From contig JAEWBM010000153.1 in NCBI GenBank assembly GCA_023391155.1, positions 1 to 21,972 of the forward strand: DNA of 21,972 bases, in the 5' to 3' direction. The notes below the pieces were generated by a model that did not search any database, had not been told where the DNA came from, and worked only from the letters and a program-made list of their open reading frames with translations. Positions 7,270-15,800 of this stretch are shown piece after piece. The position numbers were made by a program, and so were the translations under genes. Source of the stretch: Acidobacteriota bacterium (lineage in GTDB: Bacteria; Acidobacteriota; Blastocatellia; Pyrinomonadales; Pyrinomonadaceae). Every line of letters starts with the position of its first letter. Position 1 is the first letter of the stretch.

Positions 7270-7508
7270 TATTTCATGCCTCCAAGTCGTTCGGCGATCT
7301 TATCGAAATGATAGATCCCCGTCGCGATCAACCCAAGCGCCATCACCGGCAATAGAAGCGTGACGAGCGTGGATAAAAAGTCTGAGCCGTAAATGCCCTG
7401 GCTAACGCGGAATCGGCACCAGCGACAGGCCCACGCGTCACTCGCAAGCGTCATAACAACGAGTGACACGGCACCGACCCGGATCGGATAATCAAACGGC
7501 GAATCCAT
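7269..7508 (-). CDS. Small membrane protein with a CxxC motif
   Basis: This 79-residue protein starts at an ATG that overlaps the stop of the dehydrogenase gene (TAATG) and ends overlapping the DUF2243 start, which makes its reality convincing. A hydrophobic N-terminal stretch (about 11-27) ends DAWA and is followed at once by CRWCRF, so a cleaved signal peptide with the CxxC at or near the new N-terminus is possible. A second hydrophobic segment (about 44-65) precedes a basic C-terminus. The two cysteines could bind a metal or take part in thiol redox chemistry. I do not recognise a named family. Placement between a dehydrogenase and a membrane protein suggests an electron-transfer or assembly role, as a guess. 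Confidence 0.75.
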   Translation of the reverse strand: MDSPFDYPIRVGAVSLVVMTLASDAWACRWCRFRVSQGIYGSDFLSTLVTLLLPVMALGLIATGIYHFDKIAERLGGMK

Positions 7509-8731
7509 TAAGCAGTACCCTTAGTGTCCGTTGTGTTGTGCCGTTGACCATTCATACCCGGCTTAAGCACCACTTTAATGCACCCATCCTGTTTGTTCTT
7601 GAACGTATCGTACATTTCGGGAGCGTTGTCCAAAGCAACCTCGTGGGTAATGATGAACGATGGATCGATCTCGCCCATTTCGATCTTCTTAAGAAGCATC
7701 GGCATATATTTCTGCATATGCGTCTGGCCGGTCTTTAGGGTAAGCCCCTTGTTCATCATCGCTCCTATCGGTATCTTGTCCCCGGCCCCGACATAGACGC
7801 CCGGGATAGAGATCGTCCCACCTTTGCGGCACGACCAGATCGCCTGACGAAGAACGTGGACACGGTCAGTTGCAAGCATAGTGGCAGTTTTGATGGAGTC
7901 GACGATACCGTCAAGCATTCCACCTGCCAGAGCTTCGCAGCCGACGGCATCGATACATCGGTCGGGGCCCCGCCCGCCTGTCATCTCCTGGAGACGTTCG
8001 TAGACGTTTTCTTCATCGAAATTGATCGTTTCGGCGCCGGATTCCCTACTTGCCATTTCAAGCCGTTCGGGAACGTTGTCTATGGCGATGATGCTCTCTG
8101 CACCAAAAAACTGGCGGGCGCTCTTCATCGCGAATTGACCCACGGGACCGCAGCCCCAAACTGCAACCGTGTCCCCGGGTTCGATCTCGGCATTTTCAGC
8201 GGCCATATAGCCGGTGGGAAATATGTCAGAGAGGAAAAGTACTTTTTCGTCAGGAATCCCGTCAGGCACCTTGATGGGCCCGACGTCCGCGAACGGCACC
8301 CTAAGATATTCGGCCTGTCCGCCGGCGAAACCTCCGGTCAGGTGGGAGTATCCGAAAAGGCCCGCAGTTGCGTGGCCCATGACCTTTCGCCCGGTGGCTG
8401 CGTTCGGGTTTGAGGTGTCGCACAAGGAATAAAGTTCCTTCTTGCAGAAGAAACACTCGCCGCACGAGATCGTGAACGGAACCACGACCTTGTCGCCCGG
8501 TTTTAGATTCGTGACACCTGAGCCCGTCTCGACCACTTCGCCCATCGGTTCGTGGCCGAGGATATCGCCCCGCTCCATCGTGGGCATATATCCGTCGTAG
8601 AGGTGGAGATCAGAGCCGCAGATCGCCGTCGAGGTAATTCTAATAATAGCGTCGCGAGGTTCGAGGATCTCCGGGTCCGGAACCGTTTCGACCCTTACAT
8701 CATTTGTGCCAAACCAGCAGAGAGCTTTCAT
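7508..8731 (-). CDS. Zinc-dependent alcohol dehydrogenase, formaldehyde-dehydrogenase-like
   Basis: A medium-chain NAD(P)-dependent dehydrogenase of the glutathione-independent formaldehyde-dehydrogenase-like branch, 407 residues. The catalytic zinc ligands C38 (in AICGSDLHLYDG) and H60-E61 (GHEPMGEVVE) and the structural zinc cysteines C90, C93, C96 and C104 are present. The SDIFPTG motif (168-174) and the dinucleotide loop GCGPVG (193-198) follow. The C-terminal GAMMNKGLTLKTGQTHMQKY stretch is typical of this branch. The true substrate cannot be read from sequence: formaldehyde, other aldehydes or alcohols are all possible. The ATG overlaps the stop of the upstream membrane-protein gene (ATGA), and the next gene overlaps its stop (TAATG). 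An 18-residue hydrophilic tail extends beyond the usual end near VVLKPG. Confidence 0.9.
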   Translation of the reverse strand: MKALCWFGTNDVRVETVPDPEILEPRDAIIRITSTAICGSDLHLYDGYMPTMERGDILGHEPMGEVVETGSGVTNLKPGDKVVVPFTISCGECFFCKKELYSLCDTSNPNAATGRKVMGHATAGLFGYSHLTGGFAGGQAEYLRVPFADVGPIKVPDGIPDEKVLFLSDIFPTGYMAAENAEIEPGDTVAVWGCGPVGQFAMKSARQFFGAESIIAIDNVPERLEMASRESGAETINFDEENVYERLQEMTGGRGPDRCIDAVGCEALAGGMLDGIVDSIKTATMLATDRVHVLRQAIWSCRKGGTISIPGVYVGAGDKIPIGAMMNKGLTLKTGQTHMQKYMPMLLKKIEMGEIDPSFIITHEVALDNAPEMYDTFKNKQDGCIKVVLKPGMNGQRHNTTDTKGTA

Positions 8732-9303
8732 CGTGCACCTCCGTTTTCAACGAACGCAGAGCGGGCCGACGGTTGCCCCTCAGTTGTTGGAGCACCGGGA
8801 TTCCCTTCAGCTCCGGCCCAATCTTGCGAACTGAGCCGTTGTGCGACCAGCGCGTCGAGTGCTCCGACGCCCAAGACCGCCGCGGCGGAAAGGGCAAGCC
8901 TCGTTTTGTTGGAGTTCGTGCTATTAAGCGAACCGCCGAGAAACGCCAGGTCGATGATGTCGCCGCCCACGCGGGACCAAACGCCGGCAGTTGGCTTCTT
9001 ACTGCCGAGGATGGCGAGGCCATGGCCTATTTCGCGGAGCCCCAGGACTCGCAGGTGTGAACTCTTCTCCTCGTCAACACCGGTGAGTTTGGCAAGCTGT
9101 TGCGGAGCGAGGAGCTCAGCTAAACCAAGGCCAAGGCTGAACACTCCGAGAGCCGAGGCCAGCTTGCCGGTGGCAACGAACTCCGGGTCGCGGTATTTCA
9201 TTGCGGCAAGGTCGGGAGTGGGTTTTTTGACCACTGACCTTTCCGTTTCCTTTGGAGACAGATCTCCTTCGATCGGGATCTGTAGTTGTTCTCGCGGCTG
9301 CAT
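8728..9303 (-). CDS. Membrane protein resembling the N-terminal part of cyclase/dehydrase (SRPBCC) proteins
   Basis: A 191-residue protein with a hydrophilic N-terminus (about 1-44), hydrophobic segments near 46-66, 83-100, 113-125 and 135-155, and a polar tail. The stretches LGVFSLGLGLAELLAPQQLA and LRVLGLREIGHGLAIL resemble the membrane half of proteins annotated as cyclase/dehydrase, where a SRPBCC lipid-binding domain normally follows; here it is absent. AAGGAG lies 9 bases before the ATG. This is the first gene of the four-gene operon that includes the formaldehyde-dehydrogenase-like enzyme. The function is unknown. The GLREIGHG motif is the strongest family hint; confidence in being coding is high, in family moderate. 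Confidence 0.7.
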   Translation of the reverse strand: MQPREQLQIPIEGDLSPKETERSVVKKPTPDLAAMKYRDPEFVATGKLASALGVFSLGLGLAELLAPQQLAKLTGVDEEKSSHLRVLGLREIGHGLAILGSKKPTAGVWSRVGGDIIDLAFLGGSLNSTNSNKTRLALSAAAVLGVGALDALVAQRLSSQDWAGAEGNPGAPTTEGQPSARSAFVENGGAR

Positions 9304-9389
9304 AATAAATCTCTCCTTTGTGGAAAGAAGTATAGTTGCGGAATGCTGTGGTGAATGTATAGCCGATTACAGAAGTGCCGAAAACGGAG

Positions 9390-9419
9390 AACCCCGGGCC
9401 TTCGTCGAGCACCGGGGTT
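9390..9419 (-). terminator. Probable terminator after parB
   Basis: An 8-bp perfect stem (AACCCCGG at 9390-9397 with 9412-9419) has a 14-base loop. It lies 24 bases beyond the parB stop. On the minus strand it is followed by CTCCGTTTT, so the T run is displaced; termination is likely but not textbook. It also separates the parAB operon from the dehydrogenase operon. Confidence 0.6.
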
Positions 9420-9442
9420 GAAAATGGTGGTTGAAGGGGTAG

Positions 9443-10285
9443 TTAACCGGAGGCTTTGACGTCGTCGAACGATTCCTTAAGCGCTTTCAGAACTCCGCGG
9501 CGGTCATTAGCGGAGGCGTCCTTGAACTCGACCTTAACCGTGAAGCTTCCGTCTTTTGCTTTGTAGGCAAAAATGCTGTCTGATGCCGACTCGACGACGG
9601 GCTCAGTTCTCGCAGTTGGGGTTGAGGACGCAGGCTTTGCGGCGGCCGGCCTTTTTTTGCCGGTGCCGTAAGAATCGAGATAATCGCTCATCGCCTGATG
9701 ATCGAACTGGCGTGCGATCTCGAGCAGTCCCGATTTTGTGTTGATGCCCGCTGTTTTGGCTCGATCGCGGATATCGGTCGGAAGCCCGGCGATGGTCATA
9801 AGCTCCGTGACGGTCGAACGGCTCTTGCTTATCTTTTGGGCGATCTGCTCCTGGGTATATCCGAACTTGTCGGCGAGGGCGGCCAGGCCGTCTGCCTCTT
9901 CCCAGACATTCAGATCCTTACGCTGGAGGTTTTCTATGAGAGCGATCTCGGCGACGCCCTGCTCGTCGAGGTCCATCTCGATACAAGGAACCTCGGTGAG
10001 GCCGGCCTCGCGGGAAGCGCGCCAGCGGCGTTCCCCGGCGATGATCATCCACTTACGGCCATCCGGAAAGGGTTTTACCAGCAAAGGCTCGAGAACGCCT
10101 TTTTCTTTGATCGAAGCGGTCAGCTCGCTGAGGTCGCCGAATTCAGTCCGCGGCTGTTCGGGGTTGGGCTCGATCAGATCGATAGATATCTTTCGCCCGA
10201 TCGCGCGGCTGGGGGCCGCAAGTTCATCTACATAATGCGAATCATGCCGCATTTGCACGCCGGCCGGTAATCCTCTTTTGGACAC
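9443..10285 (-). CDS. parB: Chromosome-partitioning protein ParB
   Basis: ParB is a CTP-dependent DNA clamp that loads at parS sites and works with ParA to segregate the origin region. The frame is open further upstream, but the GTG at 10283-10285 is preceded at 7 bases by a near-perfect AAAGGAGGTG and gives the typical KRGL N-terminus. The 280-residue product shows the CTP-binding motif GERRWRA (84-90), the ENLQRKDLN motif (118-126), a helix-turn-helix (about 144-165, YTQEQIAQKISKSRSTV), a Pro/Ala-rich linker (about 215-235) and a C-terminal dimerisation part. It overlaps the parA 3' end by 44 bases. No consensus parS 16-mer was seen in the window. Confidence 0.93.
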   Translation of the reverse strand: MSKRGLPAGVQMRHDSHYVDELAAPSRAIGRKISIDLIEPNPEQPRTEFGDLSELTASIKEKGVLEPLLVKPFPDGRKWMIIAGERRWRASREAGLTEVPCIEMDLDEQGVAEIALIENLQRKDLNVWEEADGLAALADKFGYTQEQIAQKISKSRSTVTELMTIAGLPTDIRDRAKTAGINTKSGLLEIARQFDHQAMSDYLDSYGTGKKRPAAAKPASSTPTARTEPVVESASDSIFAYKAKDGSFTVKVEFKDASANDRRGVLKALKESFDDVKASG

Positions 10286-11033
10286 GTTTAAGCACCTCCT
10301 TTGCCAGTGTTTCGTATTCGCCCGAGCCCGAAGACCTCGGCGCGTAGTCAAAGATCGATTTCTTGTGGGCCGGGGCCTCTTCGAGCCGGACGCTTCTGGT
10401 GATGATCGTCTTGAATGTTTTGTCGCCAAATACGCTGCGGATGTGTGCCTCAACATCTTTGCTGAGTGCGGTGCGGCGGTCGACCAGGGTCACGAGCACG
10501 CCGAGGATCTCAAGGTCCGGATTAGGACGCGAGCGTACCTTTTCGATCGTTTCGAGAAGGTCGTCAGTTCCCTCTAATGCGAAATAGGAAGATTGGATCG
10601 GTATCAGGATGTGCTTCGCCGCGACGAGTGCGTTAACGGTAATGAGGCCGAGGGTCGGCGGCGTGTCGATAAAGATGAGATCGTATTCATCCTGAACCGC
10701 GGCAAGCCGATCTCGCAAACGGAAGGCCGCATCGAAATCGCCGATGAGCTTTGCTTCAAGTTTGGCGAGGTTTATGCGGGCCGGAATGATGTTGAGGTTC
10801 TTAACAGAAGTCTCGTAAACGAAGTCGGTAAAAGGGTTATCCGGCTGAGTAAACAGCTCGTAAGACCCGGAAGTAACTTGGCCGGGGTCAATGAACGAAA
10901 GCGAACTGTTGCTCTGCGGGTCAAGGTCGATGAGAAGCACCTTTTTCCCGCGGGCGGCACAAGCCGCTGACAAATTGATCGCGGTCGTGGTCTTCCCCAC
11001 CCCGCCTTTTTGATTAGCGATTACGATTACCAT
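10242..11033 (-). CDS. parA: Chromosome-partitioning ATPase ParA/Soj
   Basis: ParA is a nucleoid-bound ATPase that dimerises with ATP and is released by ParB. The 263-residue length is normal for the chromosomal type without an N-terminal DNA-binding domain. The deviant Walker A KGGVGKTT lies at 9-16 with the signature lysine K9, DLDPQ at 36-40 and the Walker B aspartate in LIFIDTPP (D123). The ALEGTDDLLETI region and the C-terminal APAHKKSIFDYAPRSSGSGEY are characteristic. It lies 26 bases downstream of the bifunctional-nuclease gene and overlaps parB, so it is part of a miaB-bfn-parA-parB unit. The start gives the usual VIANQKGG opening but no strong ribosome site precedes it. Confidence 0.95.
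   Translation of the reverse strand: MVIVIANQKGGVGKTTTAINLSAACAARGKKVLLIDLDPQSNSSLSFIDPGQVTSGSYELFTQPDNPFTDFVYETSVKNLNIIPARINLAKLEAKLIGDFDAAFRLRDRLAAVQDEYDLIFIDTPPTLGLITVNALVAAKHILIPIQSSYFALEGTDDLLETIEKVRSRPNPDLEILGVLVTLVDRRTALSKDVEAHIRSVFGDKTFKTIITRSVRLEEAPAHKKSIFDYAPRSSGSGEYETLAKEVLKRVQKRITGRRANAA
10293..10302 (-). promoter_or_regulatory. Strong ribosome binding site for parB, inside parA
   Basis: AAAGGAGGTG on the minus strand is almost fully complementary to the 3' end of 16S rRNA and lies 7 bases before the GTG at 10285. It lies within parA coding sequence and decides the parB start. Confidence 0.85.
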
Positions 11034-11059
11034 TTGTATGGGACACCAAGCTGAATCGG

Positions 11060-11548
11060 TCAGCCGATCACTTCAGGCCATTCTTCGGCGGGTGCATCGG
11101 GCTCCTCGGCATCAGGGCCTTCACCGCCGCGATTCGACGCTGCTGAGAGATCCAGCACGCGCTGCCGAACAAAGATCGGGCAATCAAGACGGAGTGCAAG
11201 AGCGATCGCATCCGATGGGCGCGAATCCATCGCGACCGGATCGCCGTTCTCGTCCGTTAATTCGATAGATGCGTAAAACGTATTTTCCACAAGGTCGGTG
11301 ACGATCACCCGCGATGCTCGAAGCCCGCACTCGATGATCACGTTTCGCAGAAGATCGTGGGTCATGGGCCGTTGCGGGACGATCTTCTCGATCTCTAAAG
11401 CGATGGCATTAGCCTCAAACGCCCCGACCCAGATCGGGAGGACTGTCTCAGATTCGATCCCTTTGAGAACAACGATGGGAGTATTGGTATTGGGGTCCAT
11501 AATAAGGGCCCCGATCCTCATTTCTACCAATGTGGTGTCGTCGCTCAC
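11060..11548 (-). CDS. Bifunctional nuclease family protein (DUF151)
   Basis: A 162-residue member of the BFN/DUF151 family (PF02577). Visible hallmarks are the VVLKGIESETVLPIWVGAFEANAIALEIE core (near 26-54), PRPMTHDLL-type HDLL (64-67), YASIEL (92-97) and the DSRPSDAIALALRLDCPIFV block (107-126). Some plant and bacterial homologues have reported nuclease activity, but the bacterial role is poorly defined. The start is a GTG that overlaps the miaB stop (TAGTG), implying coupled translation. A polar, acidic, Pro-rich tail (about 135-162) extends past the conserved domain. Its position between a tRNA-modifying enzyme and ParA is likely co-expression rather than direct partnership. Confidence 0.9.
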   Translation of the reverse strand: MSDDTTLVEMRIGALIMDPNTNTPIVVLKGIESETVLPIWVGAFEANAIALEIEKIVPQRPMTHDLLRNVIIECGLRASRVIVTDLVENTFYASIELTDENGDPVAMDSRPSDAIALALRLDCPIFVRQRVLDLSAASNRGGEGPDAEEPDAPAEEWPEVIG

Positions 11549-12870
11549 TAAACAACCTCTCCAAATAACGAATTAGATTTTACCTCAGTGATCCGGACGT
11601 TCACGATATTACCAAGCATATCACCACTTCCCTCGAAATTCACAACCCGATGACAGGTCGAATGCCCGGTCAGGTGATCTGGAGATTTCGCTGACGGCCG
11701 TTCCGCAAGCACCTCAAGCGTCCTATTAAGGTATCGCTGTAAGTTATTGAATTGGTGTATCTTCTGCACTTGCTCGAGAGCCCTGAACCGCCGGGTTTTC
11801 TCTTCGGGTGGAACGTTATCTTCCATCTCGAAGGCGGGCGTCCCGGGCCTGGGTGAGTACTTGAAGATATAGGCGGAGTCGTAACCGCAAAATTCGACAA
11901 GCTTTACGGTTTCCCGGAAATCTTCTTCGGTTTCACCGGGAAATCCAACGATAATATCGGTAGTTATTGAGATGTCGCGGTGTGAGGCTTTCATTTGATC
12001 GATCTTTTTGTAATAACTGTCGATCGTATGAAGGCGTCGCATGTTCTTAAGGACGCGGTCGCTGCCGGATTGGACAGGCAGGTGTACCCAATTACATAGA
12101 TTTTCATGCTCGTTAATCGCATCTACGATATCAGGATGAAAATCCCTCGGGAATGAGGTGTTGAACTTTATGCGTTCGATACCGGTGGCGGCGACGGCCC
12201 GAAGGAGCCGTGAGAACGGGGTCGCGCCGGCAAAGCCTTCCATGCCGGAGTCAGTTTTCGGCCGGTAACTATTGACGTTTTGGCCGATAAGATGAATCTC
12301 TTTTACACCGCGGCGGCGGAGCTCGAGGACCTGACGTACGATCTCGGATGCGGGAAGGCTCGTTTCCCTGCCACGCGAAAAGGGTACGATGCAGTAGGTG
12401 CAGAACTTATTGCAGCCTTCGATGATCGGCACGAAGGCAACGTAGGGAGAATGCTGCTGGGTTTCAGCGACCGACCAATCATAGTCGGCTTCCCTTTCGC
12501 CGAGGTCGGTAAACCCCGGGCCGTGCTCGAGCACCGCCTCGATCGCGCCGGCGGCCCTGCCTACGGCACGGGTGCCGAGAACGAGGTCGACGCCCTTTAT
12601 CTTTTCGAACAAAGTCTCGCCCTCGAGCTGTGCGACGCAGCCCATAACACCGACCATCGGCTTACGGCCGGCGGCTCGCAATTTTCCGATACGGGTGTAT
12701 AATTTCTGCTCAGCCTTCTCCCGAACAGAACACGTATTGATCAGAACCACGTCCGCTGATGCCTCATCGGAAGTGATCTCGTAGCCACGCTCCGCGAGCG
12801 ACGAGGCGACCCGTTCCGAATCAGAAACATTCATTTGACAGCCAAATGTTTCAAGGTAGACTTTCTTCAT
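11548..12870 (-). CDS. miaB: tRNA-2-methylthio-N6-dimethylallyladenosine synthase MiaB
   Basis: MiaB is a radical-SAM methylthiotransferase that adds the 2-methylthio group to i6A37 of tRNAs reading UNN codons. The 440-residue protein has the N-terminal methylthiotransferase domain with auxiliary-cluster cysteines C11, C47 and C78, the radical-SAM motif C153, C157 and C160 (GCNKFCTYC) followed by IVPFSRGRE, and a C-terminal TRAM-type region (about 372-440). FGCQMNVSDSE and NTCSVREKAEQK separate MiaB from the related MtaB and RimO. The start codon lies only 14 bases from the divergent dnaE start. No Shine-Dalgarno sequence is visible. A possible promoter lies inside dnaE. It heads the miaB-bfn-parA-parB unit. 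Confidence 0.96.
   Translation of the reverse strand: MKKVYLETFGCQMNVSDSERVASSLAERGYEITSDEASADVVLINTCSVREKAEQKLYTRIGKLRAAGRKPMVGVMGCVAQLEGETLFEKIKGVDLVLGTRAVGRAAGAIEAVLEHGPGFTDLGEREADYDWSVAETQQHSPYVAFVPIIEGCNKFCTYCIVPFSRGRETSLPASEIVRQVLELRRRGVKEIHLIGQNVNSYRPKTDSGMEGFAGATPFSRLLRAVAATGIERIKFNTSFPRDFHPDIVDAINEHENLCNWVHLPVQSGSDRVLKNMRRLHTIDSYYKKIDQMKASHRDISITTDIIVGFPGETEEDFRETVKLVEFCGYDSAYIFKYSPRPGTPAFEMEDNVPPEEKTRRFRALEQVQKIHQFNNLQRYLNRTLEVLAERPSAKSPDHLTGHSTCHRVVNFEGSGDMLGNIVNVRITEVKSNSLFGEVV
12835..12862 (+). promoter_or_regulatory. Predicted dnaE promoter inside the 5' end of miaB
   Basis: TTGACA (12835-12840, perfect), a 16-base spacer and TAGACT (12857-12862, 4 of 6) precede the dnaE ATG at 12885. 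Transcription would start near 12869, leaving a leader of only about 16 bases. The miaB start codon lies just downstream of the -10 box, on the other strand. Confidence 0.65.
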
Positions 12871-12884
12871 AGCAACGAAAAAAA

Positions 12885-15800
12885 ATGGACCCGTTAAACT
12901 TCAACGACCGCGATTTCGTCCATCTTCATCTGCATTCGGATTATAGCCTTTTGCAGGGGGCAATCCAACTTGGTGCCCTGGCAACGAAGCTGACGGAATT
13001 GGGCATGAAAGCGTGTGCCGTGACCGATTACGGGAACATGTACGCGGCCATCTCATTTTACAAGCAAATGAAGAGCGCGGGGGTGCGGCCGATCATCGGC
13101 TATGAGGCGCATGTTGCCTCGGGCAGCCGCTTTGACCGCTCTAATACGGTGGAGGTGGGTGAGAAGCCCTTCTACAGCCTTATCTTGCTGGCGACAAGCA
13201 TGGAGGGCTACGAAAACCTGGTCCATATATCTTCGGCCGCATTTACCGAGGGGCTCCACCACAAGCCGAGGGTCGATAAGGAACTGCTCGCCAAGCATTC
13301 CGGGGGGCTCATCGCACTTTCGGGCGGTTCAAAGGGGGCAGTGTGGCATTACCTTGAATCGGGAAATCTCGAAAAGGCCCGGAATTATGCAGCCGAGATT
13401 TCGGATATATTTGGGCCGGACAACTTCTATTTAGAAATAGAGGATCACGGAATTCCCGAGCAGAAAGAGGTCGTTAAAAAGATAGTTTCAATGGCGAGGC
13501 TCGCCGGCACGCCGGTGGTCGCGACGAACAACGCCCATTATCTGACCCGCGAAGATGCGAGGGCCCACGAGGTGCTTTTATGCATCGGGGAGGGGCGGAC
13601 GATGACCGACCCGACCCACCCTTCCCTTCCGAACGACACTTACTATGTACGCACGGCGGAAGAGATGTGGGAACTATTCGGCGATGAGTATCCGGATGCT
13701 CTCACCAACACGCTCAAGATAGCGGAACGATGTGAGCTGGAGCTTGCGGTCGGCGACGGGAATCTTACGCTTCCGGTCTTTCCGATACCGGAGGAATCCG
13801 GCTGCAAGACGATCGATGAATATTTTGAGCAGGTCACCCGGGTTGGGTTTGAAGCGCGGAAACGAGACGTGCTGGACCCGATGGCAGCGGATGGCACATT
13901 AAAGAGGTCGTTCGATGATTATGAGCATCGGTTGAAGCTCGAGATCGAGATCATCGAGCGGATGGGGTATTCCGGATATTTTCTTATCGTCTGGGATTTC
14001 ATCAACTATGCCGTGAAGCGAGGCATCCCGGTGGGGCCGGGGCGCGGGTCTGCGGCGGGATCGCTGGTTGCGTATAGCTTGGGGATCACCGGCATAGACC
14101 CGCTGCAGTATGACCTTTTCTTTGAGCGATTTCTTAATCCGGAACGTATCTCCATGCCGGATATCGATATCGACTTTTGTATACGAGGCCGGGGAGAGGT
14201 TATCCGGCACGTTTCTGATTTCTACGGCCGCGATTCGGTTTGCCAGATCATAACGTTCGGAACCATGGCCTCGAAGGCCGCTATCAAGGATGTCGGACGT
14301 GCTTTGAATATGCCGCTCGGAGATGTCGAAAAGATCGCAAAATTGATCCCGCCTCCGTTCCGGGGACGAATCACAAGCATTTCAAAGGCGATCAAGGATG
14401 TTAAAGAGCTGCGTGAAGCAATGGCCGCGAACCCGAAGGTTAACGAGCTGATCGATCTGGCATTGCGGATCGAGGGATGCGCGCGCCACACGTCGGTGCA
14501 CGCCGCCGGTGTCGTTATCTCGCCGAAGCCGCTCCATGAGATCGTTCCGGTCGCTATCTCGGCTAAGAACGAATTGACCAGCCAATATCCGATGGGCGAT
14601 CTCGAAAAGGTCGGGATGCTCAAGATGGATTTCCTGGGGCTAACGACGTTGACCATCATCAGCGATTGTCTTGAAGCGTTAAAAGAAAAGACCGGGACCA
14701 CGATCGACTGGAGCGAGGTGCCGCTTAATGATCGGAAGACGATGGAACTGTTCGGTGAGGGCAAGACTGACGCCGTGTTCCAGTTTGAATCCTCGGGTAT
14801 GCAGGAGATCTGCCGCCGGCTGAAACCGAAAGAGCTTGAGGACCTTTCGGCGTTGAACGCCCTATATCGGCCCGGCCCGATCGACGGTGGGATGATCGAG
14901 GAGTTCATTTTAAGGCATCGTGGTGAGAAAGACGTCAGTTACCTTGTGCCGGAGATGGAAGAGATCCTGAAGAATACCTTCGGCGTCCTAGTCTATCAGG
15001 AGCAGATAATGCAGATCGCCCAGAAGCTCGCCGGGTACAGCCTCGGTGATGCAGACCTGATGCGCCGGGCGATGGGCAAGAAAAAGCCCGAGGAAATGGC
15101 CCCGCACGAGATCAAGTTTATCGAGGGTGCGGTCGAACGCGGGATCGAGAAGAAGAAGGCGAAAGAGATATTCGACCTTATGGCGAAATTTGCCGACTAC
15201 GGATTTAACCGCAGCCACAGTATCGCTTACGCCTATGTAGCGTTCCAGACCGCCTATCTGAAAGCGCACTATCCCGCATATTTCTATGCTGCGGTGTTGT
15301 CGCACGAAGCTGATGACAGCGCCAAGGTGTACAAATATTCGAACGAGCTGCGCGGGCTCGGGCTAAATCTGCTGCCGCCCGATGTGAATGAAAGCGATGA
15401 AGGATTCACTCCCGGCGACGGTTCGGTGAGGTTCGGCTTGAGCGCGATCAAGGGCATGGGTTCGGCGGCCGCAAAAGCGATAATCGAGGCCCGCAAGGAC
15501 GGGCGGTTTACGTCCTTGTATGACTTTGTATCGAGGGTCGATCACACCGCAATCAATCGTAAGAGCATGGAAAGCCTTGCCGCGGCTGGCGCGTTCGACT
15601 CAATGAAGCCAGAGACGGAACCAGTGAACGTGTGGCGTGCAAAGACCTATGCCGCGATCGACGATGCCCTCGCATTTGGGCAGAACGCGTGGAACGACAA
15701 GGTGCGGGGACAGAGCGGACTTTTCGGCGGCCCGGCGGAGTCGGTGGCTAGTGCGAGCCTGCCGGATGTTGACGGGTGGTCGCAGGCGGAGATGTCGGCA

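Noticed and set aside
9304..9389. Sigma-70 promoter for the dehydrogenase operon
   Set aside because: TATACT and TATACA boxes occur, but neither has a reasonable -35 at 16-18 bases. An alternative sigma factor is possible but cannot be shown.
8552..9421. A 289-residue plus-strand open frame
   Set aside because: It runs antisense across two coupled real genes, and its composition (Ala/Arg/Ser) indicates a shadow.
14222..14908. A 228-residue open frame on the minus strand
   Set aside because: It lies entirely inside dnaE, whose family motifs are unmistakable, and its translation is Ser/Arg/Ile-rich without domain features, as expected of a shadow frame.
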